DNA of 51,933 bases from contig JADGJT010000141.1 in NCBI GenBank assembly GCA_027604005.1, positions 432-52,364 of the forward strand. Reading direction: 5' to 3'. The stretch is from Dinochytrium kinnereticum (Eukaryota; Chytridiomycota; Chytridiomycetes; Chytridiales; Chytridiaceae). This document shows positions 11,570-24,171 of the stretch, one piece after another (positions within the stretch are counted from its first letter, which is position 1; every line of letters starts with the position of its first letter). The position numbers and the translations under genes are program-made. Under the pieces are notes generated by a model, which saw only the letters and a list, made by a program, of their open reading frames with translations, was not told the DNA's origin and made no database searches.

Positions 11570-13032
11570 GACGGTGGATGCTTGGGGGTGGGGAGAAATC
11601 GCTTAGGCAAAGAAGAAAAAAAACAGGCAGCGCTCATCAGCGCAGACTCCTCGCTAAGACACGAACCAAGCAGCGCTCAATTGTGTTCAGATACAGACAC
11701 TTTTTGCAAAAAATCCACAACTTTACTTGCGACAGAAGATGAACTCTTGCCCTCTGCGGCTGCAGGATTGCTCTGCTGCAGTTGACGGGCGCAGCAGCAG
11801 CATTGGGATTGTGATTCTTGCAGGACCACGGCCTCCACCACACACTTGCTCATCACAGCTAACAGATTCTCCTGTCTGTGCTGGTGGCTAGCAATGGCCC
11901 GTCTTTGATGTGGATGGCCGTCACAAGCGCTTTACCGCATCTCAGCCGCGACTTTCATCCCAGAATGAAGATGTTGATCTTACGAGGCTGAAACATGATA
12001 GTAAACAATATAATCTTTCTGCACTGCACAGATAAGACGGCACCGATTCCCAATTGTCTCCAGCGTCCAAGGAATTTGAGTATCCTGTCCGATACTGTTA
12101 AGGATACAGTGGCCGATAAAACTCTCCAAGCTGCCTTGCTCTCTTATCCAATCTTGGCCAGCTTGAGTGTTTTGCTGTTATGGTTTGGTGCTTGACTTAG
12201 AGGGCTTGGAATCAATTGGAACAGTGTTCATACAGACACAAACTATTACACTCATGCAGGAGAATAGTCTGCTCTTATTTTTGGCGTACTTAATGCAGTT
12301 GAGGTTTTGTAAATATTCTTCTGTGGAATTCATGGCGAGGCTTTCTGCTGTAGTTCGAAGACTTACCAGGTACATGTAATTAAGGAAGACTACTCCCGAT
12401 GATATTATTTACAATACCAAATGCTTCGTATCATCCAGTGAAAGCATGGCGCATTAGGGGGTTTTAATCACTAGTTACTGTTTTCTTTTCCATGTCCCAT
12501 TCTTATCTATTACTGACTCCGTGATTGGTGCGGCTTTCAGTTTCTTTCAGGGGAAGAGGTGCCCCGTTGCGTTCTCTGTCACTTTGGTTCTTAGGCGACC
12601 AGCTCCCAGCGCGTTTGGCGTTGTTTACCCCCTTTTCAATTTCCACAACTTTTTTATCATGACTGATACCCTGTGCCCTATGCAAAATGTCTAAAGAGGA
12701 TGCTATTGACTTATTTATGTACATAGTTGATGTTCGTTGTTGATCCTGCATGAGCTGGCGGACTGAACTTTGCGGACGTGCTTCACCATCGGATATTAAA
12801 TCCACCACAGCGTGCTGAGCCAGCATGAGTGCACGCTGATTATGCCCGTGATGAGGACGGGCAATCCACTTACTGCGATTGACGCGTCCAGGGCGTCATC
12901 TGCCTGCCTAATGAGTGGGTCCAAGATAGAGATTTCAAAGCAACCCAACTTGTGCAACGCCTATTCACCTCAAAAGCACGATCTCTTTATACCAACCCTC
13001 CCACAGACCCTTCGCAACCAGAACTCCAAAGA
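11570..13032. other. Intergenic region between the ART-like gene and GSH1
   Basis: Both flanking genes start here and diverge. A GCAG-rich patch lies at about 11620-11840. A minus-strand open frame at 12503-12826 (107 residues) has no recognisable domain and no neighbour support, so it is not called. Nothing else is recognised. Confidence 0.45.
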
Positions 13033-15540
13033 ATGGGTCTACTCTCGCTGGGAACCCCTATGCCGTGGGATGAGGCGAGAAAGCACGCTGATCACGTTCG
13101 AAAGCACGGCATCGTGCAGTTTGCAAACATCTGGAACAGGATTAAATCAAGAAGAAAGGATCACCTGTACTGGGGAGATGAGGTCGGCTTGCTCCCCTAG
13201 GTCTTATACGCATCGCCTTTGCTTAATTGCTCTTGCTCTGACAGGTGGAATACATCGTTCTGCACCTCGATGACGACTCAAAGACGGCCAGGGTGTCTCT
13301 TGGTGCTTATGATGCTTTGCTGAAGTTGGAAGAGATGGAGAAGGCTGCCATTGATGCAAAGTCTGGGGAACCGCATCCGTCTATGACTGATTCTTATTTA
13401 GGCTACCCTTTGATAGCTCCTGGAAACCAGAATATGGCAGGTACATGTTGGAGGGAACTCCTGGCGCTCCATATGGCTCCACCCTTCAGGATCTCTTAAC
13501 TGTGGAGAAGAACATGATTGAACGGTTTTGATAGCGTGCAAAGGTTTTCATACTAATGTTTTAGTCGTAAGCTTGCTCGATCTGTGCTGGGACCTAACGA
13601 GGCCATTATCACATTGACCAACTTCCCGCGACTGGGATGTGAAGACTTTGTGTTTCCCCGTCATTCGGCAACCCCAGACGCGGACAATGGATCTAGCCGG
13701 AGTTTATTTATTTCGGATGAAGCGATAAACCCACATCCCAGATTCAGGTTTCCTCTGATCCTTCAGCCTTCCTATCTAACCGATATAGAACACTGACTGC
13801 CAATATTCGAAAGCGCCGTGGTTCCAAAGTCGCCATCAACATGCCGATTTACAAGGACGTTAACTCACCTTTGGTTTTCAAGGAGGAGGCCCCGTCCCTG
13901 TTGAAGAAGGAGACCACTGATCTAGCGAAAGCCTTGCAGCCTGGAGACTTATCTGAAGACAAGATAAAGTCGCTTGACCAATCTGCGCTTCCGCCACTGC
14001 CTGACTTGGCTCCTGATGCAAAGCCAGACCATATCTACATGGATTGCATGTGCTTTGGCATGGGTTGCTGCTGCCTCCAAGTTACGTTCCAGGCTTGCTC
14101 TGTTGAAGAAGCACGTCGACTTTACGATCATCTTGCAGTTCTTACTCCCATAATGGTATTCTGCAAACAGATATAATCCGTGTCTAATCTTTTTTTGTTC
14201 TCCTATCGAAGATGGCACTCTCTGCCGGATCACCTATATTCAGAGGTTACTTGGCAGACGTGGACTGCCGTTGGGACGTGATTTCTGGAAGTGTAGACGA
14301 TCGCACGAAGGAAGAGCGAGGACTTGAAGTAAGATATTCAGCAACTGGCCCTTGGTCTTAACTTCTTTCCAAAAGCCTTTACAATCGTCCAGATTTGTTA
14401 TTCCCAAATCACGGTATGATTCAATCTCGACGTACCTCACGGCAGGACCAAATTATTCCGGAGGATGCAGCAGCGTTAAGGAAAATGGGGAGGTTCATAG
14501 CTACTACAAGAGCAAGTACAATGATATCCCGCTTGTTCATGATAAAGATATATATGCAGAGCTGCTTGAGAAAGGTTTGCTTAAGGCTGATTATCTTTTT
14601 GCTGATATTATTTTTAAACCTACTTTGCTAAGGCGTTGACGAAGATCTGGCCAGGCACTATGCCCACCTGTTTATCAGAGATCCGCTGGTCATTTTTTCG
14701 GAACTTTTGAATGTTGACGATACATTGTCTTCAGATCACTTCGAGAATATTCAATCGACCAACTGGCAGACCATGCGGTTTAAGCCACCTCCTCCAGCCT
14801 CGAACATTGGATGGCGTGTCGAATTTCGAAGTATGGAGGTCCAGATGACGGATTTCGAAAATGCGGCCTACTCAATTTTTGTGGTGCTGTTAACGCGTAC
14901 CATTTTGAGCTTTGATCTTAATTTCTATATTCCTCTCAGCAAGGTTTGAGGATTTTTCGAGATGTAATCTAAATTTATTTTTTTTAAGGTTGATGAGAAT
15001 ATGAAAAAGGGTCTAAAGCGAGATGCTGTGCTCGAAGAGAAATTCTGGTTCAGAAAGAACGTGAACTCTCATCAGGTGTCATCTGATGAAGACTCCCAAA
15101 GCGATGATGATGATGCTTGCGAACTAGTAACCATGGACCATATTATTAATGGAAATGTTTGTTTTTGCTCTGTTATGTTCTTGTTGACTAATATTTGATT
15201 TTTAAGGGCACTTTTCAAGGATTGATTCCATTGATCAGGGCCTACTTAACATCTGCAGCCATCCCTCACTCGACGTTTTCTGCCCTTGACTCGTACTTGG
15301 ATCTGATTTCAAAGAGAGCCTCTGGTGCACTTCCGACAACAGCACGATGGATAAGAAACTTTGTCAGCGCTCACCCTGATTACAAGAAAGACTCTGTTGT
15401 TTCTGACAAGATTAACTGGGACCTAATGAAGGAGGTGGTTGCCCTTGGCGATACCGAAGGCAGAGTGAAGGGATTGAGTATTTAATTTTTCTTTTATTTC
15501 CGAAGGTCCAAACTGTTTGCCTTCTTCAAAAGTGGTATGA
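13033..15540 (+). CDS. GSH1: Glutamate-cysteine ligase catalytic subunit
   Basis: The enzyme performs the first, rate-limiting, ATP-dependent step of glutathione synthesis, joining Glu to Cys in the cytosol. Eleven exons are proposed: 13033-13182, 13245-13360, 13402-13524, 13565-13747, 13789-14155, 14212-14328, 14376-14574, 14633-14943, 14989-15156, 15207-15477 and 15506-15540. All join in phase to 679 residues, the usual eukaryotic length. Hallmark blocks are visible: the conserved start [74 protein letters not shown] and [12 protein letters not shown]. The Met of MGLL was chosen because it matches the family N-terminus, although 27 in-frame codons lie upstream. The intron at 13361-13401 has an alternative 5' site (23 nt). 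The 28-nt last intron is also tentative; without it the protein ends three codons later at 15485. The gene is convergent with MSH1. Confidence 0.95.
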
Positions 15541-15697
15541 TGGCTACGAAATGAAAAAAGAAAAAGTACGCCAGAGCGATAAGGCTTTTGCAGCCAATCA
15601 CCTTGATGACAAAAAAAAAAAATAGAGAACTCAGTCTGTGTGCACTATTTTACGTTCATCGCAAGTGCAAAAAAGATACTTTACATGAAAACAGGTT

Positions 15698-18600
15698 CTA
15701 AAAGTCATAACGCTTTTGGTCTAATCGCTGCCTAATAGCGAGAGACGTTTCGATGACGTCTTGAGGAAGTCCTGAAAGGTTGCTCGTACTTTTCGCTTGT
15801 TTGAAGAGTCACTCACCTGCAAGCTTTGCAACCTCGATTCCATAGGAAGCGTTGGCAACTCCTTCTCTGATTTCGTACAGAAAGCTAAATCGACCATCCT
15901 AACACAATCATTAGGCAAAGACAGGCAAGAAAACCCTCACATTTTCCGCATGAAGCAGGGTCTTTACAAACTTAATGGCCTTCACGTCCTCCTTTAAAAG
16001 AGTTCCAAGATGCTCTGGAAGCTCATGGTAATGCGTTGCAAAAATTGTCCTAGCCTTGTTGACGTGAAGGAGTTGCTTTATGATGGCAAGAGCCAGCGAC
16101 ACTCCGTCGTTTGTGGAAGTGCCCCTCCCGACCTCATCCATAATAACAAGACTCCTAGGTGTGGCGTTGTGTAGAATGTTAGCCGTCTCTGCCATTTCTA
16201 CCTGTGGAAGTACGAGTTAGATCTGGATATTCTTTGGTCTAGAATACACCATAAACGTGGATTGATTTGAACCCAGATCGTCGCTGGAGCCCACTCGAGA
16301 AAAGATTCTATCAACTATACCGAGCCGAGCCGAGGTTGCGGGGACATAACAGCCGGCCTGTACCATTACAGATATGATTGCGCTAACTGTGGTAAGATCA
16401 GGAATTCAAAAAAAAATAGTACCATTGTCGCAGGAACGTGCTTTTGCCTCCCATGTTTGGCTAAGCAGTTTAAGTTTTTAAATTTAGAAGAAGAAATACC
16501 CCCGTCACCAGCCATATCCTCTCACTTTCGCTCAGATGTACGGTATTAGGAATGAACTGAGCGTTAAAAGTGCATTTAGCTTGATATTACCTAGGCTACA
16601 ATACCGTTTGATTTCGAATAAGCTGCGCCATTTCCACCACAGGATGCCGTCCATCAACAATGTTCGTGACTGGACTGTTGCTTAATTAAATAAACTGTTT
16701 TTCTCTTGGCAAGAGTTCTAACCTCTCAGTAAGTTCCGGCCTTACGTACATCCGGTCTCGAGCAACATGTGCAATAGATGATGCAACATCGAGATTCGCA
16801 ATCGCCACGGAAGTCTCCAGAATCTCATCGGTTCTAGCTTTAATCTATCACCGCAGTTTAAACATTTGAAACCAAAGCACGACAACACAAGGGTCTCCCA
16901 ACCTCATCGCATGCTCGAGAAAATAACGTCGCCTCTAATGCGACATGTCGACTTTCACATTCTCTAATCTCATAGAAAAGTTCCGTCCATTGCTAACTGT
17001 AGTCAGCATTCAAGGCATGAACAGGCGAAAAAGACCTCATGCCGAAACTTCTTTTTTGATATAAGAGATTGACGGCGCAAAGGCTCGACCTTTGCATCCT
17101 TCTCGATCTTCTCTTTAACATCAGCACGGATCCCTGTTTTCCCACTGGCAAGAATGATGCAGGGGCCCTCCCTGGGATCCTCCTGCAATTCCACTNNNNN
17201 NNNNNNNNNNNNNNNNNNNNNNNNNNNNNNNNNNNNNNNNNNNAAAATGAAAAAAAACAAACAAAAACTCAATACTCTAAAACCAAGCTATATTCTCAAA
17301 CCGTAATGATCCGAAAGATTTGTAACAAGACTCTTTGCCTTCTGATGAAGCACATAAAGTTCATCCTGTATCTCATCCAGCTCGGGGTAAAGCCCACGCG
17401 ACAGAACACCAGGATCAGAAAACTTGGCAGGAACTTTCTCAGTCGAAAAAAGATTATCAAATCTATCGACCAGATCCTTAAAGGAATGCAGCGATCCCAT
17501 AAGCTGTTTAAAACTTTTCAAGGGTGGGAAGTCTTCCGGTGATGTGGCTGATATGTGAGCGTGAAGAAGGCTTTCAACCTGCGACACGGTTCGAAAGGCG
17601 CTCATTACTGCTACAAAGTCGGAGGGTTTCGATGCACCTAGATGCATACGCTGGAGATATCGCTCGACGTCACGGAATTTGGGGAGAAGGTGGCGAAGTT
17701 CTTGAAGGAGAGATGCGTTTTGGTGGAAGACCTCGACAATATCAAGTTGGCGTTTGATTTCGGTGATATTGGTTGATGGGTTCTCTGTAAGAATTTGTTA
17801 GCTTCCAAATGGGAAGGATGGTCTCAACGAAAATAGTTGGAATGGCAGGATAGTAGGGAGAAGTGTCTCACTTAATCTCCTAGCCAACAGCCTCCCACCC
17901 GCAGCGGTTTTGGTATTATCTAGCCCGTGGAGCAACGATCCCTTTTTCGAGTTCTCTCTGATCGTCTTCACAATCTCCAACGATGCAAGCGTGGCCGAAT
18001 CAATCTGCATCACATCATTCTCGTTTAGCGGCTCTAGCGGCTGCATATGCAAGTCAATCCCAACAAAATTCTCTCTAACATAAGCCATGATGGCTTCAAC
18101 GGCTTTCATGGTCTCTACTGGGAGATTAGAGGAGGTCGCCCTGCCTCCAAACAGGGATTTCTTTATCGACTTTCCGCTTTTGTCAGCAACTGACCCCATT
18201 GCGGATTTAGCAAAAAAGCTTGCAGGCTTCACGGTCAGCAAAAACCCAAGACTTCGTGACTTTGATGAAAGGGAGTCCATCAAAGTTGGGTCAAGCTTGT
18301 CTGAAACGATGATTTCCCGAGGCGAAATCCGAGCCAACTTTGCGAGCAGCTCGGAACCATGACAGCTCGACACCATAAACTCTCCCGTGCAAACATCCAA
18401 CCAAGCTAACCCACACACAGAAATATCTCTGGCCTCAGAATTAATCGCCAGCAAAAACGTGTTCTCTTTTGCCTCAACATCCTCATTTAAGGCCGTCCCA
18501 GGCGTAACGATCCTGACAACATTCCGAGTAAAGGACTTTGAGAGGCTCATGGTGTCGCGCTGAACTTGATCGACGATAGCGACGGTCTTGCCGGCTTCCA

Positions 18601-19129
18601 GCAGTTTTTCAACGTACTTATTCAAAGACGCCACAGGGAATCCTGCAAACCGAGGCTCTTTGCCTCCAATCGATAAACCGAGCAGATGCGCGATTTCTTC
18701 CAAATAGTCACAGTACTCGTATATTTCGTAAAAGCCCCCCACCTGGACCAAGAGAATGTGATTCTCATATCGGGACTGGATTTGGAGGATCTCTTGCTTC
18801 AAGGATTTGGGTGTCCGTGTACTTCCAATTGAAGTCTTAGTACCTCATTAAATCAAGGGAACGCTAAAGACTTACAGCTCAACTGAATCTAATGGCAGAC
18901 CAGACGATTTAGAGATAGTCTTCAGATTGGTGGAAGGTTGTCCGTCCCACTGATTAGGCTCTTCGGACGTCTTTTGGACGTCATGGAAGTCTTTTGCCTT
19001 CGTTTTCCTTATTGAATTTTTCGCATAGCTCGCGGATTCTACAGAAGAGGAGTAGGTTGCCAGACGGAATTGCCGAGGCATGGTTATCAACTTTGAGCAT
19101 CGCAGGATTGATCGGGACGACACCAGCAT
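15698..19129 (-). CDS. MSH1: Mitochondrial DNA mismatch-repair protein MSH1 (MutS family)
   Basis: The protein is a MutS-family ATPase that binds mispaired mitochondrial DNA. The N-terminus starting at 19129 is Arg/Ser-rich without acids over the first roughly 35 residues, as expected for a mitochondrial presequence. The mismatch-binding domain follows with QVGGFYEIY (the Phe-x-Glu of MutS I), then FAGFPV and TPGTALNE. The core/lever region is split by a run of 48 Ns at 17196-17243. The ATPase domain is read from several short exons: [15 protein letters not shown] (Walker A, about 16440-16520), [39 protein letters not shown] (Walker B/signature), [12 protein letters not shown] and [12 protein letters not shown]. 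The stop is at 15698. Clear exons include 19129-18876, 18821-17872, 17784-17302, 15898-15817 and 15771-15698; other junctions are approximate. No extra C-terminal nuclease domain is seen. Full length cannot be given because of the gap. Confidence 0.9.
17196..17243. other. Assembly gap (48 N)
   Basis: A run of N interrupts MSH1 between the exon ending near 17302 and the exon that continues below 17195. The flanking coding sequence on both sides is MutS core, so the gap lies in or next to an intron or short exon of that gene. Its true length is unknown. Confidence 0.98.
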
Positions 19130-19296
19130 GGTGTTTCAATGGGTTTGTCAAGTGCGGTTTTTTATGTTTTAACTTTCTATGCACAATATTTTCAATGAGA
19201 GGAACCATGATATTGCCGAAGAATATTAGAAAAGGGATGCGGAATGTGAAGCATTATAATTCCAATATATTGCATAAATTACATGTGTTGGCGTGA

Positions 19297-21803
19297 CTAA
19301 TACAGATGGCACCTCTTGTTCTGCGGCGGGTTATATCTTGACCCAACGGGGCACTGGAAAGCTGCTCCAAAGTCTTTTGAATTAGCCACGACACCCCAGA
19401 TTCGAGCCTCGTTCGGTGCGTGGGCATCACCTTGAATCTGGAGAATTTTAAGGAATAGATCTTGTTAGAGCCAACAAAGATAAGATAAAATACAATCTTA
19501 GGTAGGATAAAATGCTCACCAGAAACCGGACTTGTGCATCGTCTCTAACTGAGCACCAAGTTTGGGCAAAGGAAAGGTAAAACACCTGAAGTGCCGACAG
19601 GCCTTTGAATCCCTCCAGAGGTTTGTTCTGAGTAGCGTTTACGGAAGGCAGTGATCGCCATGCCCTCAGCGCAACGTCAAAACCACCATTGTCAGCGATG
19701 TTCTCAGAAACAGTAATCTTTCCATTGATGGGGAGCCTGGTACCATTGGGAAAGGCGAGGACTGAGAAGTTGCCGTACTGTTCCTCAAAGCACTTAGAAC
19801 CCTTAACAAAGTTCTTTGTCGACTGCTCGGACCACCAAGGCTGCAGGATTCCATCAGAGTCAAGTTTGTAACCAGTAGCGTCAAATGCGTGTGTGATCTC
19901 GTGACCAATAACCACACCTAAACTGCCGTAATTCATCGGATCGGGATTCAGCGTACTGAAAAGTGGGCGCTGTAAGATCCCAGAATTGATCTGGATCTGT
20001 ACATAATCAGTCAGATGGAATGCATTTAGCTGCCACGGGAATCCGAACAGCAAAGTTTCCTTCTCCAGTGCACGACCCCTCTGATGTATAGAGGGGTAAA
20101 GTTCCGCAAAGACTTGACCAATAACAGCGTTCTCAAAGTACGTCTTCTCATGAAATTCCAGCATATTGTGGTATTTATCCACGGTCTCGGCATTCGCAAT
20201 CCAGTCTGGGTAGCCAATAATCTTTATCATCTTAGAGAGCTTCTTAAGGGCTGCTGCCCTGGTCGGCTCGTCCATCCAGTAAAGCTGGCCGAGAGTATGC
20301 TTATAAGAATCAAATAGCGTATTGATCATACTTGACGCGGCAGCTCTTTGAGTTGCTGAATGTTTGGTCAGTATCTATAAAAGGTATGAAAGAATAGAAA
20401 GAGAACAAAAAAAATAGGACACGACTCACAGTTGAACGCATATCGGACAAACAGATGACCCGTCATGTAGTTAAAGTGAATTCCGGCCTCCTGAACACAG
20501 TTTGCCTGGAAAATTTCAGACTTATCATCAGGCGTTTCATCGAAATCCGCCTTTATCCCAGTTGGCCAAATATCCTTACTCCACAAGTTATAGTACTTTC
20601 GGCCAAGCTTTGAAAAATGTGCGCCAGCGAGTCGCCAGAGAAGAAGGTATTTGAGATCCTTCTTCTTAAACTGGTTCAACGCCTTGAATGCCTCCATCCA
20701 GTATTTCTCGTGGCCCCAGAAGTAGATATCTTCAATTCCGGTAAGGTTAAGGTTGGTAAGGTAGTTCTTCCATGGCATGTCAGTTCTCTTGCTAAACTCT
20801 TTCATGTTCATAAACTGACTCGGCATGCTCTTTCCGTCGTTCTTGTCATTTTGTTTACTAAAGAGAATATTCTGTCAGCTTCGGCACCCGATTAAAAGTA
20901 AACAATAAAGGAAAATCCCTACTTTAGCGCCTGCACCAAAGCAACACTCATCTTCTCAACACTGACTATCCATTCAGCAACCTCATCCAAAGAATTCTCA
21001 GTGGGTTCCTTAACGACGCGGTGATCAATGAAGTGCTTCAAAGCCTTGACAACCGTCTCCTTTGTAGCATTCAACGCTGCAGCAGGATAGAACTGTAACC
21101 GTAGATCCTTTGGGTTCGCATTCTCCACCTTGGTGTAAGCCGTTTTGAAGAAGAAATAGACTGCGTCCCGGTGGAGGTTGGAGAACATGGTTGGAAGGTC
21201 AAGCCCCTCATCACAGTCACGCACGATCCTCTCCGCAAAGGGTATGATGGGCTCAAACCCTCGGGAGTCAATCGCATCACTGTCAAGGCATGAGTTGTAG
21301 TAGGCCAGAGTCTTGCGGAATATTCGCCTCTCAGCGTCAGTTTTCGCCAGCTTGTCGATAGGTTGGCTGAGGATTTGCTCCATAAGAAGCTATTCAAAGT
21401 ATGCGTTAAAGGATGGCCCTCCAAAGGATAAAATCTTCGAAAGACTTACAGCGTTGGCCTGGGACATCAGTTCCAGCGTATCAGCATGCCGAACCTCCTT
21501 GTACTTCTCCTGAAAGCCGCCGCAAGCATATCGGTAGAAATCATCACAAGGATCAACCTTCTTGTCCATCCATCCAAGTAATCTTGTGGGTCCGAGAAGG
21601 TGAGGGAATTCTCTTGCAATCATAGGCTGATACTCTTCGGCTCGGCGCTCCAGGGTTGAGTAATCCAGCACATCACCTAAAGACGATAATCAGCATGTAA
21701 AGCAGAAGAGCTTCAAACCTCTAGCGTTGGCCAGCAGGCAGAGGATGCATGCGAGCAGGAGGGGCAGCATGCGCTGAGCAGTCGGTAGTCGTGCTGCAGG
21801 CAT
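19297..21803 (-). CDS. M13 family zinc metallopeptidase (neprilysin/endothelin-converting-enzyme-like)
   Basis: This is an extracellular zinc endopeptidase that cleaves peptides. Six exons (21803-21719, 21676-21450, 21389-20923, 20857-20430, 20355-19520, 19437-19297) join in phase to 727 residues, the family length. The first exon encodes a short hydrophobic N-terminus (MLPLLLACILCLLANARG) that reads as a signal peptide rather than the long cytosolic tail of type II members. The early DPCDDFYRYACGGF block is the classic M13 N-terminal motif. VIGHEITHAFDA places the HExxH zinc motif at about 554-558, with ENIADNGG supplying the third ligand near Glu620. The C-terminus ends in CHLY after a conserved FQCPVGSRYNP stretch, whereas many members end in C-x-x-W. 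The first coding exon matters because starting in exon 2 would lose the secretion signal. The gene lies tandem to and downstream of the PWP1 gene. Confidence 0.93.
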
Positions 21804-22121
21804 CAGTCAGATCATGAACTTTCGTCTAGCAGTTGCAACTAATACAGTTGGGTTGAGATGAGCAGGCAAATTCTGGCCGAAAATGTGTCTTGAGGTTTGT
21901 CTGTGCTGACAATTGCTTCCATTGAGGGCTCAGCAAACGCACAAGGAAGGCGCTGTGAAGACATTAAGGAAACTTGAAGATTCCCTCAAGTCTAATGGTT
22001 AACGGGATGTGGGGAGTGCAAGTTGAGAAGAATACAGGTTGATTTCATTTGGCGCAAAACTCGGCCATCTGCGATAAGGCACAAGAAGTAGATGTAAAAA
22101 GATATGAAGCACAGGAAAGCT
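21804..22121. other. Short intergenic region between two minus-strand genes
   Basis: These 318 bp hold the promoter side of the M13 peptidase and the 3' end of the PWP1 gene. No further feature is recognised. Confidence 0.5.
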
Positions 22122-23882
22122 TTAAGAGTCCATCTCATCCGAATCATCTTCCATATCATCTCCAAGGAGCTCGACATCCTCATCAGCATCCTCATCTACT
22201 TCCTCCACCAAAGAGGTGAACTCAGGTTCATTGTCAGCAGCAGCAGCCGTACCGAATGCTTCCCTGACAGCAGCATTCTTCCCAAGGTTCCAAATGACAA
22301 CCTTGCCGTTATCACCCGCGGTGGCCAGCACATAATCGGTGTCAGGGCTGAAGTTTGAGGCAAACACACGGCCAACGCCAACATTTCTAGTCGTCAAGCA
22401 CCGTAGGTTGTCGGTGCGAGTGGACCAAACCTTGACGATGGAGTCGGTCGAGCCAGTGACGATAAGACCCTCGACTCGGGAAGAGATGTCGAGAGCAGAA
22501 ACAGCAGAGTCGTGGGCGTGGATTGTGAAAATCGGAGCTAAAGAAGGGTTGCGTCCATCAAAGCATTTGACAAGACCGTCTTCGGTAGAGACCTAAGAGG
22601 CATGATTAAAAACTAGCAGGGATGGGATGGGATGACATGAGGGTTGTCTTACCAAGAACCTCTCTGGGTGGAAAGGATCCCATTTCATGGCCTCAACATC
22701 AGCCGTAAGGGTGAAGCTCGCAACCTTGTCGGGGGCACGTGTGTCGAAAACACATGCGCGTTTGTCGTATCCACCCGTAAGAAGAACAGTAGGCTCTGAC
22801 GGGTTCCAAGCAACAGCCTGAACCTTTGCCTTATGCGTGTTAAAACTGCGAAGAGCCTTGACGGGACTGTTCAAGTCCCAGATCTTGACAGTAGTATCCG
22901 CTGAGCCGGACGCAAGGAGCGAGCTGTGGTTTTTGTTCCAGGCAAGGCACATGATGGCGTCAACGTGATGATCGGGGGTGGGCTTCTTCGCTTTCCGCTT
23001 CTTCTTCCCCTTTCCAAGGGCCTCGCCAGGAGGGCCACCTCCGAGAATCACCTCAGGGTAAGCCGCATCCACCAAGTCAAGGTCCCAGATCTCAATCTCG
23101 GGGTCAAAGGTTCCAACGGCGACATAGTTGCCGGTGCCCTCGGTTCCGTTCTTTCGACCGACGTGGAAATCCAGCCACTCGATGCAAAGAGGGAAGGACG
23201 GTAGCATAATGTCGTGGTGAACAAAGAGGTTGTTTTCGCTCTCCTCATAGACATACACTTCAATGTGAGAGATGTCATCCTCCGTCTTAGCGGCAAGGAT
23301 CATGTTATCGGTGCCTGCAATCATCATCTCCTCTAGCTCTTCCTGATCATCCACCTCGTCCTTCACAACAATATTTGGGTCCTCCGCGTTTGAACCATAG
23401 TGGGTCAAGCCTTTCATGTTTCCAAAGAGCGCAATATCTAAAATAGAAGCCGGAAGACATAGCTACCGAGTGAGTGAATTTGTCCCAGCTGCTAAAAGCA
23501 AATATGAAGATGCAACATGCAAGAGGCGATTGGAAGAATTTGCACCTGCATCCTCGCCATCGCCCTCAGCCTCATCCATCTGATCATCGTCCTCATCGTC
23601 ATCATCGTAATTGTCTAGGTCGAACTCCTTGATCAGGGCTGCATCCACCTCGGACGTAACCGCAGCCTTCTCACTCGCCTTTGAAGCTTTTGCCAACGCA
23701 GGGGCTGGATCGCCAGCGGCAGAAGCAGCCTGCTGTTGGGCAACAGCGAGCTCCTCCTTGGACTCCTCCAGTCGCTGGGCAATGTTCTCCTGGATGCGCT
23801 TATACTCTTCATCGGTGAGAGCGAACTTGACAGGGGTTTCCTTTGCGGCGCCCTTGCGCACCCATGCCAGGGACGAGATCAT
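22122..23882 (-). CDS. PWP1: Periodic tryptophan protein 1 (WD40, ribosome biogenesis)
   Basis: Pwp1 is a nucleolar WD40 protein required for ribosomal RNA production and large-subunit assembly. Three exons (23882-23546, 23437-22653, 22592-22122) join in phase to 530 residues. The N-terminus MISSLAWVRKG and the acidic linker rich in Asp/Glu (about 95-112) are typical. They are followed by a segment with YGSNAEDPNIV and DNMILAAKTEDDIS, and then WD repeats. Examples are DAIMCLAWNKNHSSLLASGSADTTVKIWDL, visible in parts, and LLTGGYDKRACVFD. A Lys/Arg-rich insert (GKGKKKRKAKKP) lies between repeats, a plausible nuclear or nucleolar localisation signal. The C-terminus is a second acidic tail. The start codon lies 290 bp from the divergent arrestin-like gene, so the two probably share a promoter region. 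Confidence 0.93.
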
Positions 23883-24171
23883 TCTGTATGGTTTGTTGTC
23901 GCAGCAGAGAAAGAAAAGAAAAAAAAAGGTGAAGTGCCTGTCATGGCGGAGTTGGAAACGCCGCAACATACGCTGCTGCGGGTGGGGCTCCATCACGCGG
24001 ATAATAATGTTGGGGTGGTATCTATCCTCCGTCCCTACGATGTGAGCGAGTTGCGCGTATGCGTGCGGAGTTGATCTTCGTCTTCATCAGTCCGCATTCA
24101 CTTCTTCTCGCTCGAGCCTACCGTCTCTTTTACCCAGACGCCTTTCGTTGCTGCTCGCCTCGCTACAACAG

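Noticed and set aside
12503..12826. 107-residue minus-strand open frame upstream of GSH1
   Set aside because: No domain, no clear splice partners and no neighbour context; compatible with chance.
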